From: DATLWR01 sp035576205
Lineage (GTDB): Bacteria > Pseudomonadota > Zetaproteobacteria > Mariprofundales > Mariprofundaceae
NCBI GenBank assembly: GCA_035576205.1
Contig: DATLWR010000044.1
Span: 1-17,697, forward strand
DNA length: 17,697 bases
Direction: 5' to 3'
Shown: positions 7,541-13,701 of the stretch, one piece after another
Layout of the letters: each line of letters begins with the position of its first letter
Numbering within the stretch: position 1 is the stretch's first letter
Notes under the pieces: generated by a model
The model's input: only the letters and a program-made list of their open reading frames with translations
Told to the model about the DNA's origin: nothing
Database searches by the model: none
Translations under genes and position numbers: made by a program

Positions 7541-9148
7541 TCAGTCAGCGTAATTGCGCACGACAGCGCAGTTACGCTTTGATTTCGCCTCGTAGAGGGC
7601 GGCATCGGCATCGGCAAAAATAACCTCCGCTCCCGGAATCGACTCCCCGACATAGACCACGCCTCCGACGGAAGCCGTCACATGTGCCCCGGCCTTGCTG
7701 GCCAGATGCTCGATATCCATGGACTCAATCTGCCGACGGATCACCTCGGCATATTCGCCGGCCCGACCGGCATCACTGGCAAGCGACAGCAACACACCGA
7801 ACTCGTCGCCACCCAGCCGGAAGATATAGTCGTCGGGACGACGCAGGATTTCCCGTAGCGTACCGGCAATCCGCTGCAGCAGAAGATCGCCGGCGGGATG
7901 GCCAAGGCTGTCATTGTACTCCTTGAAGTAGTCGATATCGAAAATAACAAACTCGAGCAGCTGCCGATTACGGCGGGCCAGCCGAATCTGCTGGTCGAAC
8001 AGCTGGTGAAAATGACGCCGGTTGTACAGCGAGGTCAGCGGATCGACCTGCGAGAGACGTTCGACCTCCTTCTCGTGCGTGATATCGGTCAGAATCACCT
8101 TGAAGCCGGTCGTTACACCTGCCCGGTTCGCCACCGGATGGATGGCGACCGACGCCCAGCTGCCGCCGAAGGCGGATATGGGCAGTTCGAGATCGGCCTC
8201 CCAGACCATGCCGCTGGCCGCCACGTTCCACGCCTCATCCGGGACCAGAACGCATTCATCTTCACCGAACAGTGCTCCACACGGCTGCCCGAGAACTTCC
8301 TCGCGCCGCACCCCAAGATAGCGGCACAGCGAATGGGTGATATCCGCGATGGTGCGGTCCGCTAGCAGCGTGGCGATGTGGATATTCTGGTCGATCAGGT
8401 GCAGATGCTCCCGGATCTCCCTGACCCGCCGGTGTTCCAACCGCAGTACCAGCAACGAGGTCCCCAGCGCCACGAAGATCGCCAGTCCGAGCAGTACGGA
8501 GACGACGAGCGTGGCATGCTTCTGGCCGGAGAGGCTATGGCCATAGAGATGTGTTGCCTCATCGTCGGCGAATTCGGTCAGCTGCCTGCTCTGCTGCTCC
8601 AGCCGCTTGAGCTGCTCATCGCCCTTGATGGCAACCGCAGCCGCAGCCTCGCGGTTCTTGCCCTCGCGCAGCAATCGTACGGCGTCGTTGTAGATGTCGC
8701 GCCAGTCTAGAAATGCCTGCAGGGCAGCATGCACATCCTCCTTGTTGCCCAGATAGCGATCGGAAACCAGTTCGAAGTGCTGCAACACGATATTTTCGCG
8801 TTGTTTCAGTTCGGCCACGTCCTTGTCGACTTCGGCCGGGGTTTCCGCCCAGACCATGCTTTGCAGCTGCCGGTGCATCAGCAGGATCTCGATATCGATA
8901 TCCTTCACCGTGTTGCTGACAACGAACGGGTGCTGATAGAGCATAACGGAGGCGTCACGGAAATCGACCAGCTTGACGAAAATATAGATTCCTACGATGA
9001 ACATCAGCAGCAGGTTGAGGCCGAAGCCGAAAACAAGCAGGCGCCCCCCGATGGAGTGCTGCGCAGCACCATTGCCTTTCCGGACGGATTGCCGGACCAG
9101 TTGTCGGACGCATTGGCAAAGAAATCGCCAGCCCACCCCAAATTTCAT
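7541..9148 (-). CDS. Diguanylate cyclase with 4-helix-bundle sensor and PAS domain
   Basis: The 535-residue membrane protein makes cyclic di-GMP. A first membrane helix (about 37-58) is followed by a largely helical periplasmic region (about 60-210) that looks like a four-helix-bundle chemoreceptor-type sensor. A second membrane helix (about 212-235), a PAS-like domain (about 255-360) and a GGDEF domain (about 365-530) complete it. The active site GGDEF is intact (446-450), and an RxxD inhibitory site (Arg437 to Asp440) sits five residues before it, so product feedback is expected. There is no EAL domain. The start at 9148 is the first Met; GGGG lies about nine bases upstream, but a start a little downstream is possible. 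It converges on the pirin operon with a one-base gap and is divergent from the globin gene 66 bp away. Confidence 0.92.
   Translation of the reverse strand: MKFGVGWRFLCQCVRQLVRQSVRKGNGAAQHSIGGRLLVFGFGLNLLLMFIVGIYIFVKLVDFRDASVMLYQHPFVVSNTVKDIDIEILLMHRQLQSMVWAETPAEVDKDVAELKQRENIVLQHFELVSDRYLGNKEDVHAALQAFLDWRDIYNDAVRLLREGKNREAAAAVAIKGDEQLKRLEQQSRQLTEFADDEATHLYGHSLSGQKHATLVVSVLLGLAIFVALGTSLLVLRLEHRRVREIREHLHLIDQNIHIATLLADRTIADITHSLCRYLGVRREEVLGQPCGALFGEDECVLVPDEAWNVAASGMVWEADLELPISAFGGSWASVAIHPVANRAGVTTGFKVILTDITHEKEVERLSQVDPLTSLYNRRHFHQLFDQQIRLARRNRQLLEFVIFDIDYFKEYNDSLGHPAGDLLLQRIAGTLREILRRPDDYIFRLGGDEFGVLLSLASDAGRAGEYAEVIRRQIESMDIEHLASKAGAHVTASVGGVVYVGESIPGAEVIFADADAALYEAKSKRNCAVVRNYAD
7547..7585 (+). 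terminator. Rho-independent terminator of the seven-gene operon
   Basis: AGCGTAATTGCGC (7547-7559) and GCGCAGTTACGCT (7566-7578) can form a 13-bp stem with one G:U pair and a six-base loop, followed by TTT and GATTT. It starts eight bases after the YhhW stop codon. On the minus strand the same bases encode the last residues of the diguanylate cyclase, and no T-run follows the hairpin on that strand, so it should terminate plus-strand transcription mainly. Confidence 0.8.
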
Positions 9149-9198
9149 GTCATCCGACCCCGCATTGAAGAAACCGCCACTGCACCTGCGGCAGCGCT

Positions 9199-9215
9199 TC
9201 TGCTAGCTTAGCAGA
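9199..9215. repeat. Inverted repeat abutting the globin start codon
   Basis: TCTGCTA and TAGCAGA form a perfect seven-base inverted repeat with a three-base centre (GCT); the last base is the A of the globin ATG. It lies in the 66-bp region between the divergent cyclase and globin genes, so it could be an operator or an RNA hairpin that hides the start. No ribosome-binding sequence is visible before this ATG. Confidence 0.45.
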
Positions 9216-9670
9216 TGATGAAAGGGCCCCGCTCGAGACAATCCCTGTTCGACGCCGTCGGCGGCCTGCCGACGCTGGAAAAGGTGCACCGGATCTTCTA
9301 CGACAAGATCTACGCTCACCCGTGGATCGGACAGTTTTTCAAGGGCCACGACCAGCGCGCCATCGAACTCAGGCAGACGCAATTCATGGGCGAGAAGTTC
9401 GGCGGCCCGGTCAAGTACCCGGGCATGGAACTGGAGCTCGCCCACCGCCGCATGTACATCACGCCCGAGCTTTTCTCACTGCGCCAGAAACTGTTGCGCG
9501 AATCGCTCGAAGAAGCAGGCGTCGCACCGGAACTGGTCGGCCGCTGGCTGCGCATCGATGCGGCCTTCCGCAAGGACATCGTCAACGAGTCGCTGGAGGA
9601 TTTCGAAACGATCGACCTCAAGTACGAGCGGCCGCTGGTCATCCCCAATCCCGCCGACACCCAACATTGA
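9215..9670 (+). CDS. Truncated hemoglobin
   Basis: This 151-residue protein has the truncated (2-on-2) globin layout: an opening SLFDAVGG, LEKVHRIFYDKIYAHP in the A-B region with Tyr29 near the B10 position, and the proximal heme-binding His77 in LELAHRRM. Truncated globins bind O2 or NO and often act in NO detoxification or peroxide chemistry in the cytoplasm. The start may be 9215 or the adjacent ATG at 9218; neither has a Shine-Dalgarno sequence and an inverted repeat runs into the start. The gene is 10 nt upstream of a nitroreductase gene and divergent from a diguanylate cyclase. This context suggests nitrosative or redox stress, but no ligand can be read from sequence alone. Confidence 0.88.
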   Translation: MMKGPRSRQSLFDAVGGLPTLEKVHRIFYDKIYAHPWIGQFFKGHDQRAIELRQTQFMGEKFGGPVKYPGMELELAHRRMYITPELFSLRQKLLRESLEEAGVAPELVGRWLRIDAAFRKDIVNESLEDFETIDLKYERPLVIPNPADTQH

Positions 9671-9680
9671 GGAGCGATTG

Positions 9681-10283
9681 ATGAGCCAGACCCGTGGCAA
9701 CGCCGCTACCGAGATTCACGAACTGATCGCCAGCCGCTGGAGTCCGCGCGCCTTCGATGCCAGCCGCCCCGTCGAACGTGAAAAGCTGCTCGCCTGCCTG
9801 GAGGCGGCCCGCTGGGCGCCATCCTGTTTCGGTGACGAACCATGGCGCTTCATCGTCTGCGACAAGGCCACCGATGACGATGCCTGGCAGCGGATGCTCG
9901 ACTGCCTGACACCGAAGAACCGGCTGTGGGCACAACATGCGCCCGTACTGCTGCTCTCCTGTGCCGGCTCCAGCTTCCGTGCCAACGGCAATCCGAACCG
10001 CTGGGCGCAATACGACACGGGCGCTGCCGCCGTGTCGCTCTGTCTGCAGGCCACAGCGCTGGGACTCGCCAGCCACCAGATGGGCGGTTTCGACATAGAG
10101 AAAGCGCGCTCCGCATTCAACATCCCGGACGACCACCAGCCGATGGCTGCCATGGCGCTGGGCTACCAGGCCGGCATTGAAACCCTCGACGCGACCTTCC
10201 ACGGACTGGAGCTGGGCGATCGCCAGCGACAGCCACTTGGCGACACCTTCTTCACCGGCCGCTGGGGTGAGCCTCTTGCCTGA
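9681..10283 (+). CDS. Nitroreductase family protein
   Basis: This 200-residue protein belongs to the FMN-binding nitroreductase family, which reduces nitro compounds, quinones and related oxidants with NAD(P)H. The phosphate-binding Arg19-x-Ser-x-Arg23 (ASRWSPRAF) and the following AARWAPSCFGDEPW are typical of the FMN site, and the Gly-rich ALGLASHQMGGF segment lies in the expected place. The start at 9681 is supported by a GAGGAG ribosome site; a longer upstream frame overlaps the globin gene. It is 10 nt downstream of the globin gene, and the VanX-like gene begins inside its final codons. Physiological substrate unknown. Confidence 0.9.
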   Translation: MSQTRGNAATEIHELIASRWSPRAFDASRPVEREKLLACLEAARWAPSCFGDEPWRFIVCDKATDDDAWQRMLDCLTPKNRLWAQHAPVLLLSCAGSSFRANGNPNRWAQYDTGAAAVSLCLQATALGLASHQMGGFDIEKARSAFNIPDDHQPMAAMALGYQAGIETLDATFHGLELGDRQRQPLGDTFFTGRWGEPLA

Positions 10284-10878
10284 GCGGCAACCCGTGTCAT
10301 TACCGAACGCCGGCCTCGTCGACCTGGCAGGCTTTGATCCTCGCCTCGTGTTCAACATCCGCTATGCCGGAACCGACAACTTCACCGGCCATGCCGTTTA
10401 CGCCAAGGCCGGTGCCTGGCTGCAGCGCGAGGTCGCGGAAGCGCTGCGCCGTGTCCACGACCGCATGCGCGAAGCGGGTTACGGCCTGCTGGTCCTCGAT
10501 GCCTACCGGCCGTGGCACGTGACGAAAACCTTCTGGGAAGAGTATCCGCAATTCCGGGAATTCGTCGCCGATCCGGCGGTGGGCTCGGTACACAATCGCG
10601 GTTGCGCCGTCGATCTCACCCTGATCGACCTCGCCAGTAGCCGGGAGCTCCCCATGCCGAGCGGCTACGACGAGTTCACCGAACGCGCCTACCCGACCTA
10701 TACCGGTGGCGACCCGGCACGACTCGCGAACCGCGACCGGCTGCGCGCCTTCATGGAAGCCGAAGGCTTCGCCGTACACCCGCACGAGTGGTGGCACTTC
10801 GACCACCGCAGCTGGCGCCATTATCCCGTACTCGATATCGATTTCGGAGTTCTGTCCGGCAACCGACTTCAGAAATAG
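10276..10878 (+). CDS. D-alanyl-D-alanine dipeptidase (VanX/DdpX family)
   Basis: This zinc peptidase family splits D-Ala-D-Ala, either for peptidoglycan turnover (DdpX) or for glycopeptide resistance (VanX). The active-site set is complete: Arg78 (DAYRP), zinc ligands His106 and Asp113 (SVHNRGCAVD), catalytic Glu171 and zinc ligand His174 (EWWHFD), counted from the proposed start. No signal peptide is seen, so it would be cytoplasmic. No ATG lies near the expected start. TTG at 10276 is preferred because GGGGTGAG lies about five bases upstream; GTG at 10267 or 10294 is possible. The gene overlaps the nitroreductase by eight bases, implying coupling. No vanH or vanA partners are present, so resistance is unlikely. 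Its last ten bases overlap the convergent lpxR-like gene. Confidence 0.88.
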   Translation: MPERQPVSLPNAGLVDLAGFDPRLVFNIRYAGTDNFTGHAVYAKAGAWLQREVAEALRRVHDRMREAGYGLLVLDAYRPWHVTKTFWEEYPQFREFVADPAVGSVHNRGCAVDLTLIDLASSRELPMPSGYDEFTERAYPTYTGGDPARLANRDRLRAFMEAEGFAVHPHEWWHFDHRSWRHYPVLDIDFGVLSGNRLQK

Positions 10879-11933
10879 TGGGTGAAGTAGAGGCCTCCCC
10901 AAAGGTGGTGGGATTCCACAGGCGATTTCAGCATCTTCGATCGCCACTGGGCAGCGACATAAAGCCGGTTGCTTTTCGGATCCATCAGGCCGACCGCGGC
11001 GGGAATAAACGTCAGCTCCACCCCTGCCGTGAACCGATGTACCAGCGGACGCAGCTGGCTGTATCTGTATTTCACATCGCTGCTCCCCGTCCAGGCGCCC
11101 TGCAGCAGCTCGTTATGGGCATAGGCATCCAGCTCGTAGCCGGCCCAGGCCGAGAAGCCCGATGGAACTGGCGTACCTGCCGACACCGGCAAGCTGGCCG
11201 CCTGGCCGATCTGTTCCCCTCCCTCCATCGGCGGCAGGCCGTAGCTGAGCGAGGTGCCGAGGATCGCCCGGGTGTAATAGCCGAGCGAGTAACCGTAGCG
11301 GAATTTGAGGCCAATATCGTGGTTGCTACGTGCCTCCGCCAGCTCATGAATCCACTCCTCCTGGAACAGGAAGGTGGGCGAACCGCCCTTGCCGATCTGG
11401 TGCGACCAGCCATTGGGATGGACGCCGTTGCAGCAGGTGCTGTGAATGACCGACTGCACTTCGCGGCCGATATTGGTTCCCAGAAGCCCCCACTGCCAGC
11501 TGACCCGCTTCTCGGCCCCATCCGCCAGCGGCCGTACATAGCCGGCGGCCAGATAGAGCAGCGAGGCATAAGGTCTGTCGTTGTAGATGGGCAACGCATT
11601 GCTCAAGTCGCGCGGTGTATAGTCCTTGCTGCCCAGTTCCCACCACACCGCATCCGTCGGCGTCATGTCGCCGCCGAGCAAGAAACCGTCCAGGCCTTTC
11701 AGCAGGGAAAGGGTGGTGCGGTGCCATAACGGGTCTCTGTCGGATTCCCGGAAGCTTTTGCGCAACGCCAGGCCCATCGTGTAGTCCTTGTCCGAATGGG
11801 GTGCCACCAGCGCATCGTTCTCGAGCAGGATCGTATAGGCGCCGTGATCGCCCTGGTCGTTATTGGCATGTTGTGCTGCAAAAGCGCTGGATGCAAAACA
11901 AAGGCTGCCCAGCAACAGCCCAAGAAGACGCAT
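10869..11933 (-). CDS. LpxR-family lipid A 3'-O-deacylase (DUF2219 outer-membrane barrel)
   Basis: The 354-residue protein has a signal peptide (about residues 1-19, cleavage after AFA) and ends in Phe, as outer-membrane beta-barrels do. LpxR removes the 3'-linked acyl chains of lipid A at the outer leaflet, altering surface charge and immune recognition. Family features seen: LLENDAL with Asn39/Asp40, a DKDYTMGL segment with Thr52, YNDRPYAS (about 118-124), and a His-rich stretch (His164, His172, His178) around CNGVHPNGWSHQ, where the catalytic histidine of the family is expected. Two adjacent cysteines (167-168) are unusual for a barrel. It follows the nuclease gene on the same strand by 11 nt but has no strong ribosome site, so coupling or a start nearby are possible. 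Its 3' end overlaps the dipeptidase gene by 10 bases. Confidence 0.85.
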   Translation of the reverse strand: MRLLGLLLGSLCFASSAFAAQHANNDQGDHGAYTILLENDALVAPHSDKDYTMGLALRKSFRESDRDPLWHRTTLSLLKGLDGFLLGGDMTPTDAVWWELGSKDYTPRDLSNALPIYNDRPYASLLYLAAGYVRPLADGAEKRVSWQWGLLGTNIGREVQSVIHSTCCNGVHPNGWSHQIGKGGSPTFLFQEEWIHELAEARSNHDIGLKFRYGYSLGYYTRAILGTSLSYGLPPMEGGEQIGQAASLPVSAGTPVPSGFSAWAGYELDAYAHNELLQGAWTGSSDVKYRYSQLRPLVHRFTAGVELTFIPAAVGLMDPKSNRLYVAAQWRSKMLKSPVESHHLWGGLYFTHYF

Positions 11934-11944
11934 GCTGAGAATGC

Positions 11945-13024
11945 CTAAATCGCAAATTCGGCCACGACGGCGCAGTGATCGGACGCTGCAGTTGTCGGCG
12001 TAGTCACGCTGGGGAATGGGATATCTCCTGTGATTGATTGAATGCCGTAGAGACCACGGCGCTCGATTGTAGCCTGCTGAAATCCATTCTTCAGTGGTTT
12101 GGACACAAGCAGAAAGTCAATCTGATCAAATTGCTTCCGATATTTGTATGTCCACCGATCCGCAGGATCCGAAAACTGAAGCTCCAGCACATCAAACAAA
12201 TTCGGCAACCCTAGCAATGGCGCCAATGCAGCCGAACCTGGCTTGTCATTCATATCTCCGGCCACAATCACCAAGTCCTTTGAAAGATCGTACGCAGAAG
12301 ACAATATTTCTGCGATCCTTTTGGCTTGGCGGAGCCGCTTGGCATCGTTGGCGGCTTTGGCACCGTATCCCTGGCTCTTTAGATGGTTGCAGAGAAAATA
12401 AAGCGGGCGTCCATCCGGGAGCTTGAGTTCTATCTCCAGACAATCGCGGCTGAAAATCGTCCCTTTGGAATCCTTGTCAAACATATGCGTGGTGATATTG
12501 ACGATCTCGAACTTGCTGAGAATTCCCACATCAATCCCTCTTGGATCATTGGCGTCAATAAGCATGGGATACTTGAACCGGCGGGAACCTAGCATTTGAC
12601 TATTGAAATCGCTGAGAATCGTGCGGTCTTCGACCTCCACCGTGCAGAGCACATCGGCCTTGAGCTCCTTTACAACGGCAGCAGTACTTGCCCTTGCCAT
12701 ATCGGAGACCCTTGCCCGACGATATGCCATGATACCATCCCACTCTCCGGCACCGGAAACAGCAACGCGCCTTTTGCTCCCCCGGCCGGCAAAAAGCTTG
12801 GCGCGATCTTCACGAATCTCGATATAATCGGAAAGAGCTCCGGATAGGCGTAGAATCTCTGCCTTATCCTGACTGCTATAGATATCCTTCTTGAGAAGGC
12901 CCTCAAGTTCAGCAATCTGCCCCAGAAGATCGGTCGTTTGGTTTCTGTCTTGCAGATTGAGGACTCTTGCCCGGTTAAACAGATTTTCCATATTAAACGT
13001 GGCCGCGCGGAATGTGACTGGCAT
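11945..13024 (-). CDS. Endonuclease/exonuclease/phosphatase-fold protein, lower GC than its neighbours
   Basis: This 359-residue protein has the catalytic pattern of the DNase I/exonuclease III/phosphatase fold: Asn11 (ATFNMENL), Glu130 or Glu132 (TVEVED), GIDVGILSK, His214 (CNHLKSQG), Asp257/Asn259 (VAGDMND), Asp303 (QIDFLLVS) and Asp349/His350 (SDHC). Residues about 17-105 form an unusual insertion, partly helical and charged, between the first two motifs. No signal peptide is seen. The start at 13024 is chosen because AGGGGGA lies five bases upstream and ATFNMENL normally opens the family; a longer upstream frame runs into the LexA-like gene. Three sampled 60-base lines here give 43-55% GC against 70% for a sampled line in the reductase gene, suggesting recent transfer. 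Whether it acts on DNA, RNA or a small phosphoester cannot be decided. Confidence 0.82.
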   Translation of the reverse strand: MPVTFRAATFNMENLFNRARVLNLQDRNQTTDLLGQIAELEGLLKKDIYSSQDKAEILRLSGALSDYIEIREDRAKLFAGRGSKRRVAVSGAGEWDGIMAYRRARVSDMARASTAAVVKELKADVLCTVEVEDRTILSDFNSQMLGSRRFKYPMLIDANDPRGIDVGILSKFEIVNITTHMFDKDSKGTIFSRDCLEIELKLPDGRPLYFLCNHLKSQGYGAKAANDAKRLRQAKRIAEILSSAYDLSKDLVIVAGDMNDKPGSAALAPLLGLPNLFDVLELQFSDPADRWTYKYRKQFDQIDFLLVSKPLKNGFQQATIERRGLYGIQSITGDIPFPSVTTPTTAASDHCAVVAEFAI

Positions 13025-13046
13025 GGCGATCCCCCTTGCTTTGTCT

Positions 13047-13074
13047 GTTATAGACCACAGGGCTTTAATGGCAA
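13047..13074 (-). promoter_or_regulatory. Putative promoter of the nuclease-fold gene
   Basis: On the minus strand TTGCCA (13069-13074) and TATAAC (13047-13052) are separated by 16 nt. Transcription would begin near 13040, giving a 15- to 16-base leader that contains the AGGGGGA ribosome site. The LexA-like palindrome lies 15 bp upstream of this -35 box and does not overlap the promoter. Confidence 0.55.
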
Positions 13075-13082
13075 CCAGCCAC

Positions 13083-13110
13083 TTTACGGTGAACGATCGT
13101 TCACTATACT
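13083..13110 (+). promoter_or_regulatory. Promoter of the LexA-like/polymerase operon, possibly leaderless
   Basis: TTTACG (13083-13088) and TATACT (13105-13110) are 16 nt apart. Transcription would start near 13116-13118, at the ATG at 13117, and no ribosome-binding sequence is visible. This is the same layout as at the TetR gene: a palindrome, TATACT, then ATG six to eight bases later. Confidence 0.6.
13089..13104. promoter_or_regulatory. Perfect palindrome, probable binding site of the LexA-like repressor
   Basis: GTGAACGATCGTTCAC is a perfect 16-bp palindrome that occupies exactly the spacer between the -35 and -10 boxes. The core GAAC-N4-GTTC resembles the LexA box of Gram-positive bacteria and is unlike the CTG-N10-CAG box of E. 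coli. Occupancy would block RNA polymerase, and RecA-stimulated cleavage of the repressor would relieve it. Confidence 0.8.
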
Positions 13111-13116
13111 GCCGAC

Positions 13117-13701
13117 ATGGGACGCGACAATAACGACCACGAACATCTGGCCCGGCTGCAGGAGTTTTTCGCCGTGCACAAGGCACTGCCTCCGTATGCG
13201 AAGATCGGCGAGATCACCGGCATCAACTCCAAGGCCGGTGTCTCCAAGCTGGTTTTCCGGCTCAAACAGGCGGGCTTCCTCGACAGCGCACCGGGCGGCC
13301 GGCTGGCCCCCACCTCCCGCTTCTTCGCCCGCCCCCGCGTCGGCGCGGCACCGGCCGGCTTTCCGAGCCCCGCCGAAGAGCTGCTCGACGATGCGCTGAC
13401 CATCGACGACTTCCTTGTCGAGCATCCGTCGAAGACCGTGCTGGTCGAGGTGCAGGGCGAATCGATGATCGAGGCCGGCATCCAGCCGGGCGATTATGTG
13501 GTGGTGGAAAAAACCGAAAACGCCCGCGTCGGCCAGATTGTCGTGGCTATCATGGACGGCGAATTCACCATCAAATATCTGGAGAGGGATGCCCGCGGCT
13601 ACCTGCTGAAACCGGCCAATCCCCGCTTCTCCAACCTGCGCCCCGAGCGCGAACTGACCATCTTCGGCGTTGTCGTCGGCCAGTTCCGCAAATACCCGTG
13701 A
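13117..13701 (+). CDS. LexA-like self-cleaving SOS repressor (S24 peptidase)
   Basis: This 194-residue protein has LexA architecture. An N-terminal DNA-binding region (about 8-55) with a winged-helix look (IGEITGINSKAGVSKLVFRLKQ) precedes a C-terminal S24 peptidase domain. The self-cleavage site is Ala80-Gly81, the nucleophile Ser116 lies in GESM, and the general-base Lys153 lies in FTIKYLE. It is longer than UmuD (about 139 residues), which lacks the DNA-binding domain, so it should act as a repressor; a UmuD-like role for the cleaved fragment is also possible. The N-terminal domain departs noticeably from E. coli LexA, fitting an unusual operator. Its stop overlaps the GTG start of the polymerase gene. 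It may be a second, cassette-specific LexA and not the global one. Confidence 0.88.
   Translation: MGRDNNDHEHLARLQEFFAVHKALPPYAKIGEITGINSKAGVSKLVFRLKQAGFLDSAPGGRLAPTSRFFARPRVGAAPAGFPSPAEELLDDALTIDDFLVEHPSKTVLVEVQGESMIEAGIQPGDYVVVEKTENARVGQIVVAIMDGEFTIKYLERDARGYLLKPANPRFSNLRPERELTIFGVVVGQFRKYP

Noticed and set aside
10276..10878. Vancomycin-resistance cluster
   Set aside because: Only the VanX-like dipeptidase is present, with no VanH, VanA or VanRS genes, so a role in peptidoglycan turnover is more likely.
10788..11729. 313-codon plus-strand frame opposite the lpxR-like gene
   Set aside because: The minus strand shows a signal peptide and family motifs; the plus frame has none.
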